The notes below the pieces were generated by a model that was not told the DNA's origin, ran no database searches, and was given only the letters and a program-made list of their open reading frames with translations. Positions 55,559 to 64,000 of a stretch of 64,000 nt of DNA are shown one piece after another (within the stretch, counting starts at the first letter, position 1; each line of letters opens with the position of its first letter). The stretch is from contig OY781533.1 of assembly GCA_963677015.1 (NCBI GenBank), forward strand, positions 868,001-932,000, written 5' to 3'. A program made the position numbers and the translations under genes. Origin of the DNA: G963556115 sp963677015 (GTDB lineage Bacteria; Planctomycetota; SZUA-567).

Positions 55559-55695
55559 TAATTTTGAAATGCCTGCCGTTTATATTAAAAGTTATGATTT
55601 GTTATTCTTATCCGACAAAAAAAGTGAAAAAGTGATAAAATAGTATAAGAGTTAAAAATCGTAATACTCTATCTTTCAGTATAGGGGATAATCAA

Positions 55696-57303
55696 ATGAT
55701 GGATAATACAGCAGGTATTAAAGAGCGTAGGTCTTACATGCTTAGGGCGGTTGTACTCTTTGCTATGTACTTTTTTAGCTGCATGCTAATAACAACTTCT
55801 GGAATTTATTACGTTTTGTATTCCAATAGAGCGGAAGCTATCGATCAGATAAAAGAAAATTCTTTAGCTCAAATCAAAAGTTTCAAGGTTAAAGTTCAGA
55901 TTATATTTGGTTCAGTGAAATCAGATTTGTTGTTTTTGCCTGAGCTTTATGAAATGCTGGAATATAGAGATATAAGTAATGGTAAAGACGAGAATTTATT
56001 AGAAAAAGAATTTTTTGAGTTTTTAAGAGATAAAAAAATTTATGATCAGATCAGTTATGTTGATAAATCAGGAATGGAGTTAATAAATATAAAATACAAT
56101 AATAGCAAGTCAGATATTGGTATTCATAATAAATTGAGAGATATATCAGATTCTGTATTATTCAAAAAAACAATTTCAAATACTAATGATGAAATATCTA
56201 TTTCACCATTAAGTTTAGCTGTTGATGAAGGTACTGTCGAGATACCACAAAAGCCAATTATTAATTTTGGTATTCCTGTTTTGGGGAATAATAATGAACT
56301 TAAGGGGGCTATAACCCTTGATTATCTTGCGGTAAATCTGATTAAGAATATTAAGGAATTAAATTCATTATTTAGAGGGGATTATTATCTGGTTAACCAA
56401 GATGGATATTGGTTAAGTCACGTTGATCCAGATAAGGAATGGGGCTTTATTTATTCAGATAGAGAAGGCATGAAGTTTTCCAGTGAATATCCTGACTTGT
56501 GGCAAAAGATTATTAATAATAATTATGTGCAGGAGGATATCAATAATTATATAATTTCTGCAGCGAGATTAAATCCCTTTGAGGGTTTTAATGAAAACTC
56601 TAATTTGCCATTATGGAATTTAGTACATATTGTTGACTTGACAGAGTTAGGATTGTCTAGAGATGATTTCAATATGTTATTGATAAAATACACATTAATG
56701 ACTTCAATCTTTATTTTTGTAATAGCATTATTGCTTACGAAGTCAACAATTCAGAGAAATCAATATCTGGCAGAGCTTAAGCATTCTGCATTATATGATA
56801 GTTTGACAGGCTTACCTAATCGCAAGCTGCTTTTTGAACGTATTACTCAGACGATAAAAGACTCTCATCGCTATAATTATAATTATGGATTGTTGTTTAT
56901 TGATTTAGATGAATTTAAAAATGTCAATGATGCTATGGGGCATAAAGCTGGTGATGAGTTATTACAGCTTGTTGCTCAGAGGTTGCTAAGGAGTATAAGA
57001 GCAAGCGATACGGTTGCCAGAGTAGGTGGCGATGAGTTTGTTATAATCGTTTCGCATTTTAAGGATACAAAGATTTGTTCTGATATAGCCAATACCATTT
57101 TATCAGAAATGCAAATAGTTTTTAATTTAAAGGGAGGAGATGCGCACATTGGTGCTAGTATAGGTGTCTTAGCTTGTGAATCAAAAACAAGGAACAATGT
57201 GGATGATCTTCTACATATTGCAGACAATTTGATGTATGAGGTTAAGAAAAGCGGGAAGAACAGTATTAAATATAGCAATATTATTTTCGATAATAATGCC
57301 TAA
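55696..57303 (+). CDS. Membrane diguanylate cyclase with Cache-type sensor (535 aa)
   Basis: Membrane helices at about 14-36 and 340-362 enclose a periplasmic ligand-binding domain of about 300 residues (Cache-type). The cytoplasmic GGDEF domain (about 370-530) has an intact GGDEF at 444-448 and an RxxD product-inhibition site at 435-438 (RASD). It makes the second messenger c-di-GMP in response to an external signal. It is monocistronic. Confidence 0.9.
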   Translation: MMDNTAGIKERRSYMLRAVVLFAMYFFSCMLITTSGIYYVLYSNRAEAIDQIKENSLAQIKSFKVKVQIIFGSVKSDLLFLPELYEMLEYRDISNGKDENLLEKEFFEFLRDKKIYDQISYVDKSGMELINIKYNNSKSDIGIHNKLRDISDSVLFKKTISNTNDEISISPLSLAVDEGTVEIPQKPIINFGIPVLGNNNELKGAITLDYLAVNLIKNIKELNSLFRGDYYLVNQDGYWLSHVDPDKEWGFIYSDREGMKFSSEYPDLWQKIINNNYVQEDINNYIISAARLNPFEGFNENSNLPLWNLVHIVDLTELGLSRDDFNMLLIKYTLMTSIFIFVIALLLTKSTIQRNQYLAELKHSALYDSLTGLPNRKLLFERITQTIKDSHRYNYNYGLLFIDLDEFKNVNDAMGHKAGDELLQLVAQRLLRSIRASDTVARVGGDEFVIIVSHFKDTKICSDIANTILSEMQIVFNLKGGDAHIGASIGVLACESKTRNNVDDLLHIADNLMYEVKKSGKNSIKYSNIIFDNNA

Positions 57304-58018
57304 CGATAATAACGAGTTATGATTGTATTATTAACGGTTGAAGATTTTAGGACTTTTGTTGTTATATTCGATATATTCTATGGTGCACTTGGTGTGGTTG
57401 CTTATTTGGAAATTGCGGTTATTTATAATGATTATATAGTTATAACTTTGATATATAAATTTATATAATTAGCTGTAACGCTTTGTTCTTTAAAAGGTTA
57501 TTTTTGAGACCACGATTATTGCTTTTCATTCAGGATGATTTTTGCGTGTATAACTGATTGATGTTACATGTGTTATGTGTATTGCTGTGTTTGTCTGTCT
57601 GTAGTAATACCGTCAAATGACGCGAATTTAAAGAAACTATTTTGCGCTGCTTTGAACTGTAGCGAATATCTCAAAAGCAACGTATAAATATATTTCCCAC
57701 TAGAAGAATATATAACTCTCTATGGATCATAACACTATTTTCGCTTTGTAAAAACCCTTACGAGTTTGATTTTTCTCTATCATTTGTAAAGTTTAAAGAT
57801 TGGTTTATAGAGTTTTTTTTTGGTGGTTAAATCTTTTTCCATAAGCTTTAATTCTTACCCAAATAGTGCTTATGAAGAGCTAATAATCAGCCGGAGATAT
57901 TAAAAGCAAACCCCATAATATCAGAAGTTATTGTTGAAGCTAAAAAACTGGATATTCTCAATGAATATCAGCAGCTTTAATCTAACAACCCTTCAATAGC
58001 TGAATAAATGGTAGCTTA
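57304..58018. other. Intergenic region with repeat-like sequence and a possible gene remnant
   Basis: 57622-57673 is about 70% identical to 50877-50928. At about 57885-57980 a short open frame on + reads EILKANPIISEVIVEAKKL before a stop, which looks like a degraded coding tail of unknown type. Confidence 0.35.
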
Positions 58019-59212
58019 TTATTCATTCTGGGAGGAATGAGCTCGTAATTTTAATTGTGGCTCCCTGAAAAATCTATCAATTATATTCAAGCAACCTCCA
58101 AGACCTCGCTCATCCTCAGTCTGCTGTGCAAGAGCTATTGTAGGTTTAAGAGGGATGTAATCTTCTATACTTTGATTTATGGATTTTGTAATACTTTTGT
58201 ATAGGACACTCTCTTCACAATTGCTGATTCCTTCAATTATCAGGTAAGAGATATCAAATAATTTTATTACATTGGCTAGGCAACGTCCAAGAATCCTGCC
58301 GGCATTTTCCAGGATGCTGACACTCACTTCATCGCCATCTAAAGCCAGTTGTAGAATTTCAAGAAATTGTTTTTTGATTCCTGCTTGTTTGTAATACTCA
58401 TCAATAATTGCTGCTCTTGAGCAAAAATCTTCTAAATTGGTTTTATTTGTTTTACCTGGTGCAGTAGAAGTAAGATTGGTCATGGTAAAACCAATATAGC
58501 CTGAGTTTCCATGCTCTCCTTCATAAAAGTTATCATTAATTACTGGTGCCATACCTATTCCCGTACGCATTCTAACAAAAAGAAAACTCTTTATACTATC
58601 ACTTAAATACTTCTTTTCTGCTAGTGCCAGTAGATCGACATTCTTTAGAATATATGTTGGGAATTTTAAACGTTCCTCTAAAATTTTACTTATTGGAAGA
58701 TTATTAAGTTTGGGAAGTCGTGAAAGAGAAACAATCACCTGAGTAGATTTATTTATGGTTCCAGGGACACCAAGCCCAATACCTATTATTTTCTCTCGTG
58801 GTATTTTACTGGTTATAATGCTGTTATTGATCTCGTTGGTTATAGAGTCTAGTAGTTCATCTGTCTCCCATTCAGAGCTTACATCCCAAGCGTGCGAAAC
58901 AACTGTTTCACCAACTAAATTAGAAATTATGAGATTAATTGAAGGAACCTCCATATCTATACCAATTGCGTAATGGGCATTTTTATTAAATGAAAATAAT
59001 GCGGCTTGACGACCTCCAAATGATTTCGAAAGACCTGACTTGTTGACTAATTCAGAATCCAGCAGTTCATTTAGCAGCTTCAAAACCGTCGGTCGACTTA
59101 GGTGCGTCTGGCGAACAATACCTTCTGTGGTAATACTGTCATGGCTCATAATAGTATCAAGAACCAGGAATCTGTTCGCTTTTTTTATTGTTGAGGAGTT
59201 GTTTGCTTTCAT
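58019..59212 (-). CDS. ROK-family transcriptional repressor, NagC/XylR-like (397 aa)
   Basis: An N-terminal MarR-like winged helix (about 15-65; GIVRQTHLSRPTVLKLLNEL) is fused to a ROK sugar-kinase-like domain (IGIDMEVPSINLII, GIGLGVPGTINKST, EGEHGNSGYIGF). This is typical of sugar-responsive repressors. It is divergent from a sugar ABC operon, its probable target. A 15-bp palindrome lies 22 bp upstream of its start. Confidence 0.9.
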   Translation of the reverse strand: MKANNSSTIKKANRFLVLDTIMSHDSITTEGIVRQTHLSRPTVLKLLNELLDSELVNKSGLSKSFGGRQAALFSFNKNAHYAIGIDMEVPSINLIISNLVGETVVSHAWDVSSEWETDELLDSITNEINNSIITSKIPREKIIGIGLGVPGTINKSTQVIVSLSRLPKLNNLPISKILEERLKFPTYILKNVDLLALAEKKYLSDSIKSFLFVRMRTGIGMAPVINDNFYEGEHGNSGYIGFTMTNLTSTAPGKTNKTNLEDFCSRAAIIDEYYKQAGIKKQFLEILQLALDGDEVSVSILENAGRILGRCLANVIKLFDISYLIIEGISNCEESVLYKSITKSINQSIEDYIPLKPTIALAQQTEDERGLGGCLNIIDRFFREPQLKLRAHSSQNE

Positions 59213-59233
59213 AATATTATGGCCTTACTCTGT

Positions 59234-59248
59234 ACTATAATTTATAGT
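59234..59248. promoter_or_regulatory. Perfect 15-bp palindrome, candidate ROK operator
   Basis: ACTATAA-T-TTATAGT lies immediately upstream of the ROK gene, positioned for autoregulation. I found no clear second copy upstream of the binding-protein gene. Confidence 0.5.
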
Positions 59249-59927
59249 GTTTTATGTCTAAAACAATAGCGGGACAATCTTTTGACCAGTTATTGTTTGA
59301 TACTGATTGCTATATTATACACTTAATTCTTAGAAAATAAATGTTTTTTAAAGGTGTTTTCTAAAATAGATTTACTAAACGTTATTTTATCTGGTGTGCA
59401 AAACTTCCTGCTGCTAATTATAGCTAATTATAAAGCAAATACAAAAGCAAAGTAGTTTGTAAATTTGTTTATTTAAATAATTTTGTAAAACAGGTTGACT
59501 AAAGTGATTCGGGTGGTAGTATGCATATATAAGATCTTATGATACCTATTGAGTTTTCGAATAATTATGGAGCTATAAGACTCAATATATTGAATTATAA
59601 TTAAACATTCGAGGAAGGTGTTCTTTGAATATAGTAAGTATCGTTGTGTATTAAGTAATTGTGTGTTGTTCTAATACTAATTGATCAATTGTTGTATAAA
59701 TAAATTGTAATTCGGAGTTTTTACCTCGAATTATTTTTTTATAGAATGACTTTAAAGATCAAAATTCAAAATATTGCATCAATTAAAAATTAAAGATATC
59801 TGGTAATAAAAATATTATAACTGTAATAAACTGTTAGTTATTTTTTGATATGTGTTTGTGTAATTATTGTATTTCTCAAGTTGGGAAGTATGTGTGTTTA
59901 TGTTTGTTCGTCGTTAAGGAGATTTTA
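59249..59927. other. Divergent regulatory region of the sugar transport locus
   Basis: About 680 bp of AT-rich DNA without genes. AAGGAG at 59917-59922 is the ribosome site of the binding-protein gene. A TTATTTAAATAA palindrome near 59468 resembles ROK/Mlc operator halves, but is weak evidence in AT-rich DNA. Confidence 0.45.
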
Positions 59928-60932
59928 ATGAAAAAGTTACTTTTACTGGCAGTTCTTTTTTTGTTGACTCTAAATATTACTATGCTTTCAACTGTATGTA
60001 ATGCTGCAGAGAAAAAGAAATTGGTTGTTGGGCTTGCGTGGAATGAAAAAGTTCATCCACTTATTCAAGCCTGGCAAGATTACATGATAGAATATGGTGA
60101 AGAGTACGGAAAAGAAAATGGTATTGAATTTGAGTGGATAGTAAATGTTGCCGACTCAGACCCAATACAGCAAGCATCAAATATTGATGATTTAATTGCC
60201 TCAGGTGTTGATGTCATTGTTGCTCGTCCGCATGACGCTGCATCTATAGGCGCTTCAATTCGTGCTGCTCATGAAGATAATATTCCATTTATTACCTTTG
60301 ACCGTACTTCATCTACAGTTAAACCTGATGCCCATGTGGGTGCCGATAGTTTGAATCAGGCAATATCTACAGCTGAAGAATTTGCGAAAATACTTAAAAA
60401 GAATGGCGTTGACGGCAAAGTTATAGAACTTATGGGTGATTTGCGTGATGCTAATGCAGTACAGCGTTCTGATGGTTGGCATAAGGTCGAAGATGCTGGT
60501 GCGCCATGGAAAACAATTGTTCAGGTTCCTACAGAATGGAATCCTGAGAAATTCCGCAGTGGTACAGCAAATGCATTAGAAGCACATCCAGAAGCAAATG
60601 CAATATTTGTCGCAAGTGACTTTTGTTTCTCTGCAGTTGAATCAGCACTCGAGTCAGCTGGAAGACTATACCCTGTTGGAGACCCAAAGCATGTATGGAT
60701 TGCGGTACAGGATATTAACCCTCCAGGATATACTGCAATGAAAAAGGGTTATATTGATGTTGGTACAACTTATGATGCGTATTACCACGCTCGCGAATTG
60801 ATAAAAGTTCTTGGTATGATCGCCAAAGGCGAAAAGCTTAATGGTGAATCCTTCCTAGTTGCTGGACGTGTGGCTACTCCTGAAAATGTTGACACATTAA
60901 AAAATCTTTGGTCTAAACCTGCTGAAAAATAA
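59928..60932 (+). CDS. Sugar ABC transporter periplasmic binding protein (334 aa)
   Basis: ATG at 59928 with AAGGAG is chosen over a longer frame from 59850. The signal peptide ends at VCNA-AEK. The type I periplasmic-binding fold (Peripla_BP_4/RbsB-like) is visible in VVGLAWNEKVHPLIQAWQ, DLIASGVDVIVARPHDAAS and VHVGADSLNQAI-like segments. It captures a monosaccharide, identity unknown, and feeds the permeases and ATPase downstream. Confidence 0.9.
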   Translation: MKKLLLLAVLFLLTLNITMLSTVCNAAEKKKLVVGLAWNEKVHPLIQAWQDYMIEYGEEYGKENGIEFEWIVNVADSDPIQQASNIDDLIASGVDVIVARPHDAASIGASIRAAHEDNIPFITFDRTSSTVKPDAHVGADSLNQAISTAEEFAKILKKNGVDGKVIELMGDLRDANAVQRSDGWHKVEDAGAPWKTIVQVPTEWNPEKFRSGTANALEAHPEANAIFVASDFCFSAVESALESAGRLYPVGDPKHVWIAVQDINPPGYTAMKKGYIDVGTTYDAYYHARELIKVLGMIAKGEKLNGESFLVAGRVATPENVDTLKNLWSKPAEK

Positions 60933-60942
60933 TTAGTTAATT

Positions 60943-60990
60943 TGAGATTTACGGATAACTCAGCCTTTTTGAGTTGTTTCGTAAATCTCA
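60943..60990 (+). terminator. Intercistronic hairpin after the binding-protein gene
   Basis: Outer arms TGAGATTTACG/CGTAAATCTCA and inner AACTCA/TGAGTT form a compound hairpin between the binding-protein and permease genes. It likely causes partial termination or mRNA protection so the binding protein is made in excess. Confidence 0.65.
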
Positions 60991-61050
60991 CTTATTGAAA
61001 ATATTCTTAAAATGCTGAGTAAGCATTTGAAGTGATTTTAAAAGTTCTAT

Positions 61051-62019
61051 ATGAAAGAAAATTATATGATCACTACACCATGCATGAGCCGAACCGGCAA
61101 TTTTCTTCTAAAGTATAGCGCAGTTATCTTATTTGTTGTTGTGCTTGTCATTATTAGTTTTGTCTCTCCACGTTTTTTCTCGTTTCGTAACGTTATGAAT
61201 GTACTTAACCAAGCGTCGGCATTGGGTATTTTAGCTATTGGTATTACAGCTGTCTTTATAACTGGCGGAATTGATTTATCGATGCCACCGGTGATGGCAT
61301 TGAGTTGTATTCTTGCAGCATTAGCAATGTATAATGGAGCAAGTGCACCAGTAGCTATATTTATTGCACTTGGGATAGGTTGTTTCTTGGGGTTTTTAAA
61401 TGGGTATGCGATAGCATATTTAAGAATGATCCCATTTGTTGTAACCCTATCTATACAGGTTATGACGATGGGCTTATGCGTTCTGTTAACAAGTAAATTG
61501 AGTGTTCCTATTGCAAATGAAGCTTATCTTGATTTATTCAGTGGGAAGGTAATGAAAGTACCGGTATCTGCATTTTATTTAGTAGGAGTTATTATCGTTT
61601 CCGCACTTTTAGCAAAAAAAAGTATCTATGCTCGTTGGGTTTACGCAGTAGGTGTAAATGTTGAAACGGCCAAAATATCTGGCATTCTAACAAAAAAAGT
61701 TCTATTAGGGGTTTATATCTGGTCCGGGTTACTGTGTGGTATTGCTTCTTTGATAATATCTAGCCGATTGGCTTCTGCATCTGCGACAATTGGACAGGAA
61801 GGTCTTGTATTGAATATTGTTAGCGCTGCTGTTGTTGGCGGTGTTAGCCCTATGGGAGGTTATGGCAGCCCTCTTGGAGCAGTATTTGGCGCACTTGTAG
61901 TAACATTTATAAGTAATTGTATGAATATGATACACGTATCATATTTTACAACATTAATAGTGAAGGGCGCTGTAATTATCCTCTTTGTTGCCCTTGATTC
62001 ATTTCGTCATAGAAGATAG
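61051..62019 (+). CDS. Sugar ABC transporter permease 1 (322 aa)
   Basis: BPD_transp_2 family (RbsC/XylH-like): about nine membrane segments, with FITGGIDLSMPPVMALS and ISSRLASASATIGQEGLVLNI as family landmarks. The start is 118 nt after the binding-protein gene; an ATG 5 codons further in is an alternative. It forms part of the inner-membrane channel with permease 2. Confidence 0.9.
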   Translation: MKENYMITTPCMSRTGNFLLKYSAVILFVVVLVIISFVSPRFFSFRNVMNVLNQASALGILAIGITAVFITGGIDLSMPPVMALSCILAALAMYNGASAPVAIFIALGIGCFLGFLNGYAIAYLRMIPFVVTLSIQVMTMGLCVLLTSKLSVPIANEAYLDLFSGKVMKVPVSAFYLVGVIIVSALLAKKSIYARWVYAVGVNVETAKISGILTKKVLLGVYIWSGLLCGIASLIISSRLASASATIGQEGLVLNIVSAAVVGGVSPMGGYGSPLGAVFGALVVTFISNCMNMIHVSYFTTLIVKGAVIILFVALDSFRHRR

Positions 62020-62030
62020 CGAGGACAGAT

Positions 62031-63536
62031 ATGGACAGTGAAGTTTTACGATTTGAGTCAATTACACGGGAATTTCCCGGTGTAAAGGCTTTAGATAATG
62101 TATCCTTTAGTGTTAATCAAGGTGAAGTATTTGCTTTGCTAGGCGCAAATGGTGCTGGTAAAAGTACATTGATGAATATTCTTGGTGGAAATATCCCTCC
62201 AAGTAGTGGTAAAATTTATATAGATAACCAAGAAAAAAGTTTTTTCTCACCTCAAGATTCACTCAATGCAGGTATAGGGTTTGTCCACCAGGAGATTGCC
62301 CTATTTCCTACACTGACTATTGCTGAAAATTTATTTATTAATGGTTACAAAACAAACACTGCCGGCTTATTAACACGCAAAGCAATGGAGGCAGAATGTA
62401 CCAGTCTTTTAAAAAAGTTAAATTGTAACCTATCACCAAGAACACTTGTTAAACACCTTGGTGCAGGTGATCAGCAAATGTTAGAAATTGCCAGAGCTTT
62501 ATTAATCAATCCGAGAATTCTAATATTAGATGAGCCTACATCATCATTGACCAATTCAGAAAAGCAGAGGTTGTTTAAAACTATTAAGATATTAAAAAAG
62601 CAAAATGTTACCGTAATTTATATTTCGCACTTTTTAGATGAAGTCTTTAGCATTTGTGATAGAGCTTTAGTCATGCGTAATGGTTGTTATGCTGGTGAGG
62701 GTGATATTAAAGATTTATCTTATGAGAAAATTGTTGGTTTCATGCTAGGTGAAACTGAGTCCGGTATTTACTACTCTCGCGATCATAAGGTTAGCGATAC
62801 TCGAACTGTGATGGAAATTGAAAATATATCCCGTAAAGGTGTTCTTGATAATATAAGTTTTTCTGTGAAAGAAGGTGAAGTTTATGGTTTGTGGGGGCTT
62901 CTAGGATCTGGTAGAACAGAGTTTATGGAAGCTCTAGCCGGACTTGATGAGGGACTTGATGAGTACAAGGTAACCCTCAAGTTTACTGATGAGAGTATCT
63001 CTCTTAAACCGAGTAAAGCCTTAAGCTATTTTGGTTACCTTACTGAGAATAGACGTGAGAATGGGTTGTTACTTTCATACTCTATTTTAGCTAATATTTC
63101 ATTGGCCAATTTACGCTCATATATATCGACTTGGCCGTTTGTTAACGACAAGAAGATAGCCTCGGAGACAGAAAAATATGTTGAACAGCTTGGTATAAAA
63201 ATATCAGATCTTCAGCAAAGAGTTGAAACTCTCAGTGGCGGCAACCAGCAAAAGGTTATTATTGGAAAGTGGGTACAGAGGGCTCCTAAAATTCTGCTGC
63301 TTGATGAACCAACAAGAGGGCTGGATGTTGGTGCAAAACGCGATGTACACAAAATTATTAATGACTTCGTGGCTAATGGTGCGTCTGTTATTTTTGTTTC
63401 GTCAGATATTGATGAGATGCTCAATATGTGTGATCGTATAACTGTAATTGATCGGGGGCAAATTAAAGGTGAATTTGCAGCGGGAGTTAGCAAGGAAAAA
63501 TTAATGGCTCTAGCGAGTGGGGCAACAGAGGAATAA
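62031..63536 (+). CDS. Sugar ABC transporter ATPase, RbsA-like (501 aa)
   Basis: Two fused ABC domains. The first has Walker A GANGAGKST, LGAGDQQMLEIARA and ILDEPTSS. The second has degenerate Walker A GLLGSGRTE, as usual in this family, then LSGGNQQKVIIGKW and LLDEPTRGLDVGAKRD. It energises the two permeases. It starts 11 nt after permease 1. Confidence 0.93.
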   Translation: MDSEVLRFESITREFPGVKALDNVSFSVNQGEVFALLGANGAGKSTLMNILGGNIPPSSGKIYIDNQEKSFFSPQDSLNAGIGFVHQEIALFPTLTIAENLFINGYKTNTAGLLTRKAMEAECTSLLKKLNCNLSPRTLVKHLGAGDQQMLEIARALLINPRILILDEPTSSLTNSEKQRLFKTIKILKKQNVTVIYISHFLDEVFSICDRALVMRNGCYAGEGDIKDLSYEKIVGFMLGETESGIYYSRDHKVSDTRTVMEIENISRKGVLDNISFSVKEGEVYGLWGLLGSGRTEFMEALAGLDEGLDEYKVTLKFTDESISLKPSKALSYFGYLTENRRENGLLLSYSILANISLANLRSYISTWPFVNDKKIASETEKYVEQLGIKISDLQQRVETLSGGNQQKVIIGKWVQRAPKILLLDEPTRGLDVGAKRDVHKIINDFVANGASVIFVSSDIDEMLNMCDRITVIDRGQIKGEFAAGVSKEKLMALASGATEE

Positions 63537-63540
63537 TAAA

Positions 63541-64000
63541 ATGAATAAATTATCAAGAATTCTACTGGCTTATGGCTTTCCTATTGTCCTATTACTGCTG
63601 GTAATAATAATGTCTTTCGTTACCGATAGATTTCTAACATTTTCAAATATTTTCGGGATCCTGCACTCTGCAGTTCCACTATTAATTCTTGGTTGTGGGA
63701 TTGCTTTTGTAATAATGATGGCAGAACTTGATTTATCCATTGGTTCATTGGCATTTTTATGTGCTGCGATCAGCTCTGTACTGATAGAGCGTTATGAGGT
63801 GTCTCAGGTAGTCGCACTACCTCTTATACTTATTATCGGAGCGGTAGCAGGTTTGATAAATGGGCTGGTAATTATCAAATTAAAAGTAAGTTCAATTATT
63901 GCAACAATGGGAGCGATGTTTATTTTTCGTGGCCTGGCTTTGATGATAACAGGATCTCAGGTGGTGCCATTACCAAGTAATCTTAGTACCTTTGGCAACT
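63541..64000 (+). CDS. Sugar ABC transporter permease 2 (partial, runs off the window)
   Basis: The frame starts ATG at 63541, 4 nt after the ATPase stop, and is open to the window end. Membrane segments and MMAELDLSIGSLAFL match the BPD_transp_2 family. Two different permeases with one RbsA-type ATPase make a heteromeric channel, as in some sugar and autoinducer-2 systems. Confidence 0.88.
   Translation, partial: MNKLSRILLAYGFPIVLLLLVIIMSFVTDRFLTFSNIFGILHSAVPLLILGCGIAFVIMMAELDLSIGSLAFLCAAISSVLIERYEVSQVVALPLILIIGAVAGLINGLVIIKLKVSSIIATMGAMFIFRGLALMITGSQVVPLPSNLSTFGN

Noticed and set aside
55395..55643. 82-codon frame overlapping the PAP2 gene end
   Set aside because: It spans the strong terminator hairpin and has no ribosome site.
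63212..63556. Antisense frame opposite the ABC ATPase
   Set aside because: A shadow of conserved ATPase codons.

Overview
The window is chromosomal DNA of a Gram-negative (diderm) bacterium. Evidence for this is an autotransporter with a C-terminal beta-barrel, an RND efflux pump with a periplasmic adaptor, an alpha-2-macroglobulin/PBP1C pair, periplasmic binding proteins and many Sec signal peptides. There is no rRNA, tRNA, transposase, integrase or CRISPR array in view. Taxonomy cannot be fixed from this sequence; a Lentisphaerae/Verrucomicrobia-type (PVC) host is only a guess. Composition is uneven: about 7.7-15.4 kb is clearly G+C-richer, while everything beyond about 35.7 kb is A+T-rich with long AT-rich intergenic stretches.

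Layout. (1) 0-7.3 kb: a tandem array of three units. Each unit has a Sel1-repeat gene on + that converges, 18-19 bp stop to stop, on a gene on -. Only the third - gene is complete (893 aa); the other two are 5'-truncated remnants. All three Sel1 genes are open, the first being cut by the window edge. Each Sel1 gene ends in a conserved coding-embedded hairpin, and the two complete ones have near-identical promoters preceded by a terminator-like hairpin. (2) 7.7-15.4 kb: alpha-2-macroglobulin with an intact thioester motif, overlapping pbpC. (3) 15.7-20.3 kb: a secreted ankyrin protein on +, and on - a TPR protein plus a large coiled-coil secreted protein. (4) 20.5-23.0 kb: a LysR regulator divergent from an EamA transporter, and a CoA-binding protein. 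(5) 23.2-31.4 kb: a probable carbonyl/redox-stress operon on - (iron alcohol dehydrogenase, cupin, cupin-CMD fusion, hydrolase, cyclophilin-like proteins, two flavodoxin-fold proteins) divergent from an AraC regulator and an acetyltransferase, resembling yqhC/yqhD. (6) 31.5-43.3 kb: a YaiI-like protein, autotransporter, secreted ADGF-type adenosine deaminase, FGGY kinase, CotH-like kinase and a small P-loop protein, separated by AT-rich gaps. (7) 43.9-50.5 kb: one operon on - with MarR, membrane-fusion protein, RND pump, flavodoxin, methyltransferase and TetR. (8) 51.2-55.4 kb: an Asp/His/Arg repeat secreted protein directly followed by a two-component system, then a YkgJ-type cysteine protein and a PAP2 phosphatase. 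(9) 55.7-57.3 kb: a Cache/GGDEF diguanylate cyclase. (10) 58.0 kb to the end: a ROK repressor divergent from a ribose/xylose-type sugar ABC transporter.

The two strongest candidates for something undescribed are the tandem Sel1/partner array (intact Sel1 genes beside decaying partner copies, reminiscent of orphan toxin-immunity modules) and the Asp/His-rich repeat protein wired to a two-component system. Functional readings of both are inference.
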